From the NCBI GenBank assembly GCA_025993015.1, contig DAJPFV010000001.1:1922001-1986000 (forward strand): a DNA stretch of 64,000 nucleotides. The letters are read 5' to 3'. How positions within the stretch are numbered: the first letter of the stretch is position 1; every line of letters starts with the position of its first letter. Under the pieces are notes generated by a model. It was not told the DNA's origin and did not search any database. It worked only from the letters and a program-made list of their open reading frames with translations. Below are positions 43,781 through 52,182 of this stretch, one piece after another. The position numbers were made by a program, and so were the translations under genes. Source of the DNA: Coriobacteriaceae bacterium (GTDB taxonomy: Bacteria > Actinomycetota > Coriobacteriia > Coriobacteriales > Coriobacteriaceae).

Positions 43781-44908
43781 ATGACGACTTCTTATAAAAC
43801 GATGGTGGTAAAGATCGGTTCGTCCACGGTGGTGGGCGCCGACGGCAAGGTCAACCGCACCTTTATCGGCGGGCTTGCCGATCAGGCCGCAGCCCTGCGC
43901 AAGCTCGGCTGGCGCCTGGTCGTGGTGAGCTCGGGCGCTATCGCCTGCGGCTATCCCGTGTTGGGCTTCGACCGCAAGCCGGTCGGCGACCTGCCGAGCC
44001 TGCAGGCCTGCGCCTCGGCTGGTCAGTGCATCATCTCGTCGGCCTACGACGAGGAATTCCATGCACGGAATCTGCTCACCTCGCTCGTGCTGCTCACGCG
44101 TCACGACACGGCGCGTCGCACGTCCTACCTGCACGCGCGCGACGCCCTGCTGCGCCTGGTGGAGCTGGGCGTGGTGCCGGTCGTCAACGAGAACGACACC
44201 GTTACCGTCGACGAGATCAAGTTTGGCGACAACGACACACTGGCGGCGCTTGTGAGCTGCCTGGTTTCTGCCGATCTGTGCGTGACGCTCTCGGACATCG
44301 ATGGCCTCTATACTGCCAATCCGCATGAGGACCCCACGGCCGAGTTTGTTCCTGTCGTGCATAAGATCGATGCCAAGATTATTGCCTCGGCGGGCGATTC
44401 TTCCACATCGGTGGGCACGGGCGGCATGATTACCAAGATTCGCGCGAGCCGCATCCTGATGACGGCGGGCATTCAGAGCGTGATTTGCTCGGGCGAGGAG
44501 CCCGATGCGCTCGTGCGCCTCGCCCGCGGCGAGAGCGTGGGCACGCTGTTCGATCCGCCGGCGGAGCGTCTGGACATCGCACCCCGCAAGCTGTGGATCG
44601 CACTGGGCGACAAGGCGCATGGCTCGGTGACGGTCGATGATGGTGCTGCGAAGGCGCTGGTCAGCCGTGGTTCTTCCCTGCTTGCGGTGGGTATTCGCGA
44701 GGTCGATGGCCAGTTTGCCGAGGGCGATGTGCTCGACGTGTGCGACCCGAGCGGTATGGTTGTCGCCCGCGGTATCGCCGAGGCCGATTCGGACGTGCTG
44801 GAACTTGCTGCCGGTCGCCGCCAGGACCAGATCGCCAGCAACCGCCTGCTCGCTAACCTGGCCGAGAAGCCGGCGATACACAGGGATAATTTAATCGTCT
44901 TCGCATAA
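43781..44908 (+). CDS. proB: Glutamate 5-kinase
   Basis: 375 residues. The amino acid kinase domain (MVVKIGSSTVVG, then VVVSSGAIACG, NENDTVTVDEIKFGDND and the nucleotide loop GTGGMITKIRASRI) is followed by a PUA domain (RKLWIALGDKAHG and GSSLLAVGIREVDGQF). It phosphorylates glutamate as the first step of proline synthesis and is usually inhibited by proline. Its partner proA lies 1.7 kb downstream, not adjacent, with an opposing peptidase gene between. No clear ribosome-binding site is seen. Confidence 0.96.
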   Translation: MTTSYKTMVVKIGSSTVVGADGKVNRTFIGGLADQAAALRKLGWRLVVVSSGAIACGYPVLGFDRKPVGDLPSLQACASAGQCIISSAYDEEFHARNLLTSLVLLTRHDTARRTSYLHARDALLRLVELGVVPVVNENDTVTVDEIKFGDNDTLAALVSCLVSADLCVTLSDIDGLYTANPHEDPTAEFVPVVHKIDAKIIASAGDSSTSVGTGGMITKIRASRILMTAGIQSVICSGEEPDALVRLARGESVGTLFDPPAERLDIAPRKLWIALGDKAHGSVTVDDGAAKALVSRGSSLLAVGIREVDGQFAEGDVLDVCDPSGMVVARGIAEADSDVLELAAGRRQDQIASNRLLANLAEKPAIHRDNLIVFA

Positions 44909-44922
44909 CCAATTGACGCTGC

Positions 44923-45022
44923 AAACGCCCCTAAGCGGCAATCTGACGTTCAATCGTCGGGCATGACCAAAAGGTCAATGCCCTCCTCTTTCACGTCACC
45001 TTGCTCGCTTAGGGGCGTTTTC
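44923..45022. terminator. Cruciform-like terminator between proB and the S33 peptidase gene
   Basis: AAACGCCCCTAAGCG (44923-44937) and CGCTTAGGGGCGTTT (45006-45020) pair across an inner stem GGGCATGACC/GGTCAATGCCC. TTTT follows. It serves convergent genes. Confidence 0.75.
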
Positions 45023-45067
45023 GCTTTCCGTTCTCTACCTGCGGCATTGTCGTTGCCGGCACTTGTT

Positions 45068-45112
45068 CGGCACTTGGGGACGTTCTTTTTGTGCCGGCAG
45101 GTGGGGACACTC
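45068..45112. repeat. Palindrome family 4 copy
   Basis: CGGCACTTGGGGACGTTC, TTTTTGTGCCG and GGGGACACTCC echo the 32198-32275 array, but the second arms are truncated here. Confidence 0.55.
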
Positions 45113-45117
45113 CTTTG

Positions 45118-46536
45118 CTAGAAGATCTGGCGCAGGTCTCCTCGGTTGAGGGCTTCGTTGAAGAGGTGCTTGAACACCACGCTGCCGTGCAGGCCATCGT
45201 GTTCAAACTCGTTCGTCACCCAGGCATGCGAGTTGCCCACGCGACTGAGCGTGTCGAGCTGCAGACCCGAATCCACGTACATGTCATCGAAGTACACGGC
45301 GGCCTGGAGTGGCACTTCGTTGCAGGCCAGGCGCTGCGAGTCGTAGATCTTGTCCCAGCTGGTGTCTTCCATCAGCAGGTCCATGGCGGGCTTGAAGGGC
45401 TTGAGCTCGGGCATCTGCTCAAACATCCACGGGAACATGGCCTCGCCGGTAAACATGAGCGGGCGCGCGAGCGTGTCGAACTCGGCGCGGTGTGCCTTTT
45501 CCTCTGCCGCGGCCCAGCGAATGGGCATGGTGTCGCCGTCGGCGTAGATGAACTCCTGCAGCGTCCAGTACAGCGGATTCGTGCGTGTGTTGGTGCGCTC
45601 GAATGCGCGCATCAAAAAGCCGTCGGATACCGAGGAGCCGCAGCTCAGCGTGCCATCGCCATCAACAAACGCGTGGTCGATAATCCAGTGCATGCGCTCA
45701 AAGCTCGGCTTCATACCAAAGTCGCTGCCCATGAGCTGTAGGCGCTCGACCGTCATCGGCGAGCCGTCGGGCAGCACGGGCTTCTGTGCCTCGAGCGCAT
45801 CGGCCAGGGCTGCCACGCGCTCGACGTCGGCGGGGTAGCGGTCGTAATACTGCTGCGTCTTGGCGGCCATGCGCGGGAAGGTGTGCGCGTAGACCTCGCT
45901 GGCGCTCGCCGGCACGTGGGGGATGCCGCCGCAGGTAAAGCTCGCCGCCACGCCCTCGGGGAAGAGCGACAGATAACTCAGCGTCAAAAAGCCGCCGTAG
46001 CTCTGGCCGAGCGTGACCCAGGGCTTACCGCCAAAGCCCACCAGGCGCAGGTACTCAAAATCGCGCACGATGGAGCTGACGAGGTGGCGCTTGAGGAAGT
46101 CCGCCTGCGAGCGTGCGGCATCGGAGCCGGCCGCCGTCGCGCGCTCGCCCAGAGCCGCGATCGTACGCCCGTCTACACAGCTGCTGCGCCCCGTGCCGCG
46201 CTGGTCGGGAAGGACCACGCGGAAGTGTTTGACGGCTTCCTCAATCCAGCCGTCGCTCGTGGGTGAGAGCGGACGCGGGCTCTCGCCACCAGGGCCGCCC
46301 TGCAAAAACAGGAGCAGCGGCAGATCGTCGTTGATGCGGTCGGGCGCGCAAACCACGCGGTAGAAGAGCTTGATGCTCTCGGGCGCGCCGGCGATTGGTG
46401 CCGGCATAGCGCCGCGGCGCATGGTGTTGCCGACGGCCAGGAGCATCGGCTCCAGGCCGCGCCAGTCAAGGGGGACGTCGATGCTGTGGTCCTCGACATA
46501 GAGGCCGGGGACGTTGTATGAAGTGATGAGGGCCAT
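45118..46536 (-). CDS. S33 family alpha/beta hydrolase, proline iminopeptidase-like
   Basis: 472 residues. It shows the oxyanion segment LQGGPGGESPRPL, PDQRGTGRSS and the nucleophile GQSYGGFLTL near residue 170. The final HAWVTNEFEHDGLHGS may hold the catalytic His. The family includes prolyl aminopeptidases, which release N-terminal proline; a large insert separates the halves, as in the long actinobacterial/lactic form. It lies between proB and proA, in opposite orientation, an inviting but unproven proline link. ATG 46536 lies behind CGGAAGTACC. Confidence 0.88.
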   Translation of the reverse strand: MALITSYNVPGLYVEDHSIDVPLDWRGLEPMLLAVGNTMRRGAMPAPIAGAPESIKLFYRVVCAPDRINDDLPLLLFLQGGPGGESPRPLSPTSDGWIEEAVKHFRVVLPDQRGTGRSSCVDGRTIAALGERATAAGSDAARSQADFLKRHLVSSIVRDFEYLRLVGFGGKPWVTLGQSYGGFLTLSYLSLFPEGVAASFTCGGIPHVPASASEVYAHTFPRMAAKTQQYYDRYPADVERVAALADALEAQKPVLPDGSPMTVERLQLMGSDFGMKPSFERMHWIIDHAFVDGDGTLSCGSSVSDGFLMRAFERTNTRTNPLYWTLQEFIYADGDTMPIRWAAAEEKAHRAEFDTLARPLMFTGEAMFPWMFEQMPELKPFKPAMDLLMEDTSWDKIYDSQRLACNEVPLQAAVYFDDMYVDSGLQLDTLSRVGNSHAWVTNEFEHDGLHGSVVFKHLFNEALNRGDLRQIF

Positions 46537-46648
46537 GCGGTACTTCCGTTCGTTGCGGTGTTTCGGGTTGACCAATTCTACCGCCGCGGGCGAGGCCATG
46601 CGCAAATCGGCTACCATGGTTGCAAACTTCTAGGAGAAAGGGCCGCCC

Positions 46649-47935
46649 ATGTCGGTCGATATAGCCACGTATGTCCACGATCTTGCCGTTGCCGCCAAGG
46701 CAGCGTCGGTCTCGCTTGCCACGGCGAGCGATGAGCAGCGCCAGGAGGCCGTGCGCGCCATGGCCGCAGCACTGCGCAACGGTGTCGACTCCATCGTCGC
46801 CGCCAACGAGCTCGATATGTCCGCCGCGCGCGATGCGGGCACTTCGGCCGGTCTGCTCGACCGTCTGCTGCTGACGCCTGAGCGCGTCGAGGGCATGGCC
46901 GCCGGTTTGGAGAAGCTCGCCGAGCTGCCCGATCCCGTCGGCCGCGTGCTCGACCACCGCGTGCTTGCGAGCGGTGTGGACCTGACCCGCGTGAGCGTGC
47001 CGTTGGGCCTGGTCGCCATGGTCTACGAGGCGCGCCCCAACGTGACGGCCGACGCCGCAGGCATCTGCATCCGTACCGGCAACGCCTGCATTCTACGCGG
47101 CGGCTCGCTGGCCTATCACTCGTGTGCCATGATCGCCGAGCTGCTGGCCGATGCGCTCGAGGCCAAGGGCTTCCCGCGCGAGGCCGTGTCGATGATCGAG
47201 TCCACCGACCGCGAGGCCACCGGCGAGCTCATGAAGCTCCGCGGTATTGTCGACGTACTCATTCCGCGCGGAGGTGCAGGCCTGATCCAGCGCTGCGTGC
47301 GCGAGTCGCTTGTGCCGGTGATCGAGACGGGCACGGGCAACTGCCACATCTACGTGCATGAATCCGCCGACTTTGATAAGGCGCTCAACATTATCGTTAA
47401 TGCCAAGACCCAGCGCGTAGGCGTGTGCAATGCCGCCGAGTCGCTGCTGGTCGACCGTGCTGTGGCCGATGCGTTTTTGCCCGCGGTCGTGACCGTGCTG
47501 CATGACCACGGCGTGCTGATTCACGGCGACGAGGCAACCTGCGCCGCATGCGCCGATGCCGGGCTTGTGGAGGGCGATGACTACGTCGCCGCGACTGAGG
47601 AGGACTGGGGTCGCGAGTACCTGGCGCTCGAGATGAGCGTGAAGGTCGTGGCAAACGAGGACGAGGCCATCGCACACATCAACCGCTACGGCACGATGCA
47701 CTCCGAGGCCATCGTTGCCGAGGATACGGATGTTTGCGAGCGCTTCCTCGATGCTGTCGATGCCTCGGCCGTGTACTCCAACGCCAGCACTCGCTTCACT
47801 GACGGCGGCGAGTTTGGCCTGGGTGCCGAGATCGGCATCTCGACCCAAAAACTCCACGCCCGTGGCCCCTTTGCCGCCGAGGCCCTCACCACCTACAAAT
47901 ACAAGCTCCGCGGCACCGGCCAGGTCCGTCCCTAA
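46649..47935 (+). CDS. proA: Glutamate-5-semialdehyde (gamma-glutamyl phosphate) dehydrogenase
   Basis: 428 residues of the aldehyde dehydrogenase superfamily. VPLGLVAMVYEARPNVTADA begins the NADP site; the catalytic Cys lies in RVGVCNAAESLLVD, followed by DGGEFGLGAEIGISTQKLHARGP. It reduces glutamyl phosphate to the semialdehyde that cyclises toward proline. GGAGAAAGGG precedes the ATG. It ends 15 bases before a family 1 palindrome. Confidence 0.96.
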   Translation: MSVDIATYVHDLAVAAKAASVSLATASDEQRQEAVRAMAAALRNGVDSIVAANELDMSAARDAGTSAGLLDRLLLTPERVEGMAAGLEKLAELPDPVGRVLDHRVLASGVDLTRVSVPLGLVAMVYEARPNVTADAAGICIRTGNACILRGGSLAYHSCAMIAELLADALEAKGFPREAVSMIESTDREATGELMKLRGIVDVLIPRGGAGLIQRCVRESLVPVIETGTGNCHIYVHESADFDKALNIIVNAKTQRVGVCNAAESLLVDRAVADAFLPAVVTVLHDHGVLIHGDEATCAACADAGLVEGDDYVAATEEDWGREYLALEMSVKVVANEDEAIAHINRYGTMHSEAIVAEDTDVCERFLDAVDASAVYSNASTRFTDGGEFGLGAEIGISTQKLHARGPFAAEALTTYKYKLRGTGQVRP

Positions 47936-47949
47936 CGCCCGCGCAAACA

Positions 47950-47990
47950 AAAACCACCACAAAGGTGCCTGTCCCCTTTGTGGTGGTTTT
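47950..47990. repeat. Palindrome family 1, copy 6
   Basis: Arms CCACCACAAAGG/CCTTTGTGGTGG with TGCCTGTCCC loop and TTTT. It sits between the stop codons of convergent proA and the HD gene, 15 and 16 bases away. Confidence 0.88.
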
Positions 47991-48005
47991 AGGTGGCGTT
48001 GACGG

Positions 48006-48605
48006 TTAGGCCTGGAAGGTATCTCGGTCGGGGGCGAAGGACTGCATGGCCGCGATGGTGCGGTCAAAGAGCTCGGGGAGCTCCCAGCCCAACATCTCGG
48101 CGCCCTGCGAAATCACGTCGCGCGAGCAGCCGGCGGCAAAGCGTTTGTCCTTGAACTTCTTCTTGAGCGACTTAGTCGTAAAGTCCATAACGCTCTTGCT
48201 CGGGCGCATGATGACGGCAGCGCCAATCAGGCCGGTGAGCTCATCGCAGGCAAACAGGATCTTTTCCATCTGCAGCTCGGGCTTGGGCAGTGAGGTGTTG
48301 AAGTCCGACGTGTGCGTCTGGATGGCGCGAATGAGCTCGGGAGACGCACCTTCGCCCTCAAGAATCTCGGCAGCATAGATGGTGTGGTTAATGGGGTCGT
48401 CCTCATGCTCCTCCCAATCCAGGTCGTGCAGCAGACCGACGATGCCCCAAAACTCCTCGTTCTCGGGGTCGAACTCGCGCGCAAAGTAGCGCATAGTGCC
48501 CTCGACCGTCTCGCCATGGGTGATATGGAACGGGTCCTTGTTGTGCTCATTGAGCAGTTCGAACGCGCGGTCGCGGGTGATTCCGGCGGTAAGCGGCTCT
48601 GCCAT
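48006..48605 (-). CDS. HD domain hydrolase
   Basis: 199 residues. The metal motif appears as GIVGLLHDLDWEEHED (HD) after an earlier His (FHITHGETVEG), and further His/Asp at AIQTHTSDF and CDELTGLI. This is the small HDIG-type phosphohydrolase group. It may act on nucleotides; the exact reaction is unknown. GGAGTCTC-type ribosome-binding sequence precedes the ATG. Confidence 0.88.
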   Translation of the reverse strand: MAEPLTAGITRDRAFELLNEHNKDPFHITHGETVEGTMRYFAREFDPENEEFWGIVGLLHDLDWEEHEDDPINHTIYAAEILEGEGASPELIRAIQTHTSDFNTSLPKPELQMEKILFACDELTGLIGAAVIMRPSKSVMDFTTKSLKKKFKDKRFAAGCSRDVISQGAEMLGWELPELFDRTIAAMQSFAPDRDTFQA

Positions 48606-48659
48606 AAGAGACTCCTTGTGCTCGTGGGTATCGATAAGAATGAATACTACTAGAACAAG

Positions 48660-48701
48660 AAAACCACCACAAAGGTGCCTGTTCCCTTTGTGGTGGTTTT
48701 T
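48660..48701. repeat. Palindrome family 1, copy 7
   Basis: Arms CCACCACAAAGG/CCTTTGTGGTGG, TGCCTGTTCC loop (one T for C), 13 bases after the carD stop on the minus strand and upstream of the HD gene. Confidence 0.85.
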
Positions 48702-48713
48702 GGCGCGGATGGG

Positions 48714-49199
48714 TTAGTTGAGGGCGGCTTGGGCTAGGCGGGCTTCGGCGGCCTCCTCGGTGACGCCAAGGGCCACGGCGAACTCCTCGATGGAGCGGCG
48801 TTTGGCCTCCTTGAGTACGCGCATGTAGTAGGAGCTGGGTTTTTTATCAGCTTCCTCGGCCTGGCGAATGCGGTGCATCATGGTCTTTGCCACGCGGACC
48901 GTCTCGGGCGCGCCCAGCTTGAGCTGCTGCTTAAAGTGTGTCTCCTCAAGCGAGCTGTTGCGCTCGGTAAAGGTGTCGCACTCCAGCTCGTCATAGTGGC
49001 TCAGCAGGTGCTCGGCATCTTGCTGAGAGATGGCGGCGTGCAGACGGTCGGCCTGCGCCACGGGGTACATGAGGATCGTCTGCGCATGTCCCTGCTTGGT
49101 CTCGAGCAGCAGCATGGGCTGCGGTGTGTCGTCCCTAAAACCGACGACGGTGCAGACTCCCTGGCCCGGATGAATGACGTGTTGACCGATTGAGAACAT
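48714..49199 (-). CDS. carD: CarD family RNA polymerase-binding regulator
   Basis: 161 residues. The CarD/TRCF-like RNA polymerase interaction domain occupies residues 1-60 (IGQHVIHPGQGVCTVVGF) and a helical basic DNA-binding half follows (KDRHR-like region near RVAKTMMHRIRQAEEADKK). CarD stabilises open promoter complexes, notably at rRNA promoters. GGAGGTAGC lies directly before the ATG at 49199. The size equals the usual 160 residues. Confidence 0.92.
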   Translation of the reverse strand: MFSIGQHVIHPGQGVCTVVGFRDDTPQPMLLLETKQGHAQTILMYPVAQADRLHAAISQQDAEHLLSHYDELECDTFTERNSSLEETHFKQQLKLGAPETVRVAKTMMHRIRQAEEADKKPSSYYMRVLKEAKRRSIEEFAVALGVTEEAAEARLAQAALN

Positions 49200-49541
49200 G
49201 CTACCTCCAACTTATACGAATTTACGTATGTCTAGAATAACACGCTGACGTGCGCAAACCCGTACTTTATGCAGGAAAAGCACACAACTCTGATAGGTAA
49301 GAGTATTCGATAACAGACGCAGCTCATTCACACCTTTATGCATTTTCAACGCCTGCATAATCTGCAGGCAGACCGGCATCTTTGAGTGACTCCATACAAG
49401 CTGTAGTCATTTTTGTGCATATGCAATATCTATTAGCTTTACCCTGCGACAGTGCCCGTCGCTTGTGATAGAGTGCTACAAACTCTGGCTTTTGCCCTAC
49501 GAGTGACCAAGAGCTCGGGGGCTTTAACACAAGGAGGATCT
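49200..49541. promoter_or_regulatory. Divergent carD-argS promoter region
   Basis: About 340 bases with lower G+C. An ATACG...CGTAT palindrome (49214-49229) lies just upstream of carD, and a weak TATTCT box could serve carD. TTGTGA followed by a TAGAGT-type box near argS is only a poor promoter match. No open frame here looks real. Confidence 0.45.
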
Positions 49542-51395
49542 ATGCCCGAGAAGATTGAAGAGCTGGTACGCGCTGCGCTTGCTGCGGCCCAGGAGGCCGG
49601 CGACCTTTCCGCATTTGAACTTGACGATTGCGCTATCGAGCGACCGGCTGACACTTCTCATGGCGAGTGGACCTCTACCATGGCCCTGAAGTCCGCCAAG
49701 CTGGCCCACTGCGCCCCGCGCAAGATCGCCGAGGCCATCGTTGCCCATATGCCCGAGGACCCCGCGATCGAGAAGGTCGAGATCGCAGGCCCCGGCTTCA
49801 TCAACTTCTACCTCTCCGTTGCCGTCAAGAATGCCATCTTTGGCGAGGCTCGCGAGAAGGGTATGGACTTCGCTAAGTCCAACGTCGGTGGTGGCCTGAA
49901 GACCCAGGTCGAGTTCGTTTCCGCCAACCCCGTCGGCCCCATGCACATCGGCCACGGCCGCTGGGCCGCGCTGGGCGACTCGCTCTGCCGCGTTATGGAT
50001 CACGCCGGTTACGACATCCAGCGTGAGTTCTACATCAACGACCACGGCTCTCAGATGAACACCTTCGGCAACTCCATCAGCACGCGCTATATGCAGCTTG
50101 CCGACATCATCGCCAAGCAGGGCGTGGATATCGACGAGGCTCACAAGCTGCTGATCGCCGACCGCGACGCCTTTGTTGCCGACGAGAACGACGAGCATCC
50201 CGAGACCCATCCGTATCAGGACAACTTTGCCGAGACCCTGGGCAAGGACTCCTACGGCGGCGACTACATCATCGACGAGGCCGCCGAGTTCTGGCGCACC
50301 GACGGCGATAAGTGGGTCAACGCCGATCCGCAGGAGCGCATGGAGAGCTTCCGCGAGCGCGGCTATGTAAAGATGGTCGACAACATGCGCGACCTTTGCC
50401 ATGCCGTTAACTGCGACTTCGATCGTTGGTTCTCCGAGCGCTCGCTGTATGTGAAGGACACCGAGGGCGAGACCGCCGGCACCTCCGCCGTCGACCGCGC
50501 TTTTGAGAAGCTCGACAAGATGGGCTATCTCTACACCAAGGACGGCGCCCTGTGGTTCCGCTCCACCGACCTGGGCGATGACAAGGACCGCGTTCTGATC
50601 AAGTCCGACGGCGAGTACACCTACTTCGCCTCCGACGTCGCCTATCACTGGGATAAGTTCCAGCGCGTCGACCACGTCATCGACATCTGGGGCGCCGACC
50701 ACCACGGCTACATCGAGCGCGTCCGCTGCGTCTGCGACGCTCTTGGCTATCCCGGCAAGTTTGAGGTTCTGCTGGGCCAGCTCGTCAACCTGCTGCGTAA
50801 CGGCAAGCCCGTCCGTATGTCCAAGCGCAAGGGCACCATGGTGACCCTGCAGGAGCTTGTCGACGAGGTCGGCTCCGATGCCGCTCGCTACACGCTCATC
50901 TCCAAGAGCTCCAACCAGATGGTCGACTTCGATATTGAGGCCGTTAAGAAGCGCGATAACTCCAACCCGGTCTATTACGTGCAGTATGCTCACGCCCGCG
51001 TGTGCTCCATCCTGCGCCGTGCCGCCGACGTTACGCCCGAGCAGGCTGACGAGATGGGCATGAAGGCCGTCGCCGCCAAGGCCATCGGTGAGAACGTCGA
51101 TTACTCGCTGCTGACCGACCCGACCGAGCTCGCCCTTTCGCGTAAGCTCAACGAGCTCACCGACCTGATTGCCAGCTGCGCTCGCGACCGCGCCCCGTTC
51201 CGTCTGACGCACTTTGCTGAGGAACTCGCCGGCGACTTCCACAGCTTCTACGCTGCCTGCCAGGTTCTGCCGAGCGAGGGCCGTCCCGTCGACCCCGAGC
51301 TTTCGCGCGCCCGTCTGGCCGCTTGCGACGCCGTTCGCGTGACGCTCGCCCTGGTGCTCACCCTCGTTGGCGTTTCCGCGCCCGAGCAGATGTAA
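49542..51395 (+). CDS. argS: Arginyl-tRNA synthetase
   Basis: 617 residues. It carries the ArgRS N-terminal domain, the signature SANPVGPMHIGHGRWAALGD (HIGH, around residue 130), GADHHGYIERV and the MSKRKGTMVTL loop, followed by the DALR anticodon domain with a closing DAVRVTLALVLTLVGVSAPEQM-type end. Strong Shine-Dalgarno AAGGAGGATCT precedes ATG 49542. Codons are strongly biased, as in highly expressed genes. A terminator follows. Confidence 0.97.
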   Translation: MPEKIEELVRAALAAAQEAGDLSAFELDDCAIERPADTSHGEWTSTMALKSAKLAHCAPRKIAEAIVAHMPEDPAIEKVEIAGPGFINFYLSVAVKNAIFGEAREKGMDFAKSNVGGGLKTQVEFVSANPVGPMHIGHGRWAALGDSLCRVMDHAGYDIQREFYINDHGSQMNTFGNSISTRYMQLADIIAKQGVDIDEAHKLLIADRDAFVADENDEHPETHPYQDNFAETLGKDSYGGDYIIDEAAEFWRTDGDKWVNADPQERMESFRERGYVKMVDNMRDLCHAVNCDFDRWFSERSLYVKDTEGETAGTSAVDRAFEKLDKMGYLYTKDGALWFRSTDLGDDKDRVLIKSDGEYTYFASDVAYHWDKFQRVDHVIDIWGADHHGYIERVRCVCDALGYPGKFEVLLGQLVNLLRNGKPVRMSKRKGTMVTLQELVDEVGSDAARYTLISKSSNQMVDFDIEAVKKRDNSNPVYYVQYAHARVCSILRRAADVTPEQADEMGMKAVAAKAIGENVDYSLLTDPTELALSRKLNELTDLIASCARDRAPFRLTHFAEELAGDFHSFYAACQVLPSEGRPVDPELSRARLAACDAVRVTLALVLTLVGVSAPEQM

Positions 51396-52010
51396 GCTAC
51401 GGATCATTTGACCGTGTAGGTTCGGCTTTGCTGAGCCCTATAAGCCCGATCTCCATGCGGAGGTCGGGTTTTTTGCGTTTGGTGAGACTATTTGGTTTGC
51501 TGGGAAATGCTACCAAATTGCAACTATACCGGTTTACGGGGCTGAATCGCCAACTGGCGACCATGGTGCCAATAGTGAAATTAAACCCGCAGGTAGATGG
51601 CTTATTGTTTCTTGATAATGCAGGGTATGGTTGGCTTGCAGCATCCTGGCCCCGTAATCCGGCGTAGTTTTGAAAATTGTCCCTTGGGGACGGAGGAAAA
51701 CGGATCATTTTTGTCTCGAAGAGGGGTGGCGGGATACCGTCCGTCACGAATTGGGCTCATCTCCTACGTTTGGACGCATATCCCGAACCATGCCGAAAAG
51801 TACGATATTAAAACCGCAGGTAGCAGACTCGTTGTTTTTGAAAAAACAAGGGTATGGTCAGGGGCTCGGGGCAAACGTAGCAGATGGGCGCGATTCGTGG
51901 CGCGGCTATTCCAGGTGCCACGGCTTCACTCCTCTGGCGCGACATTTCAAGGCGCTTTTGAGGAGGAGTGTCCCTGATGACTGGGCGTTTAAGAACGTCC
52001 AATGACTAAG
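51396..52010. repeat. Gene-free region with degenerate direct repeats
   Basis: It begins with a terminator (51444-51474). Two copies of a unit (about 51584-51634 and 51809-51862) share TTAAA(A/C)CCGCAGGTAG, a TTGTTT run and AGGGTATGGT. A family 5 relative (51690-51709) and a family 4 relative (51961-51975) are also present. No coding sequence was recognised, though short frames exist. Confidence 0.55.
51444..51474 (+). terminator. Terminator of argS
   Basis: CCCGATCTCC pairs with GGAGGTCGGG (one mismatch), and TTTTTT follows. Confidence 0.85.
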
Positions 52011-52038
52011 TTGCAGGTGGCGGCGGTTGTGTTACACT
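52011..52038 (+). promoter_or_regulatory. Promoter of rho
   Basis: TTGCAG (52011-52016), a 16-base spacer and TACACT (52033-52038). The implied leader is about 140 bases long, in keeping with autoregulated rho genes. Confidence 0.6.
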
Positions 52039-52182
52039 AAAGCTGCGTATATGACGCAAATATCTCGATACAGATCAATGATGTCCGTCGGTATTTGACG
52101 GAGCTAGACTGTTTAGCCGCCCTGAAGGTTTATGCAGGGAGCATGTGATCACAGGGCTTGAAAAGAAAGTTGAGCAAACACT

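Noticed and set aside
41525..44881. A 1118-codon minus-strand frame opposite tRNA-Ala, pncB and proB
   Set aside because: It crosses a tRNA and intergenic terminators and has no recognisable domain.
49336..49530. 64-codon minus-strand frame between carD and argS
   Set aside because: No ribosome-binding site, no domain, and it overlaps the argS promoter region.
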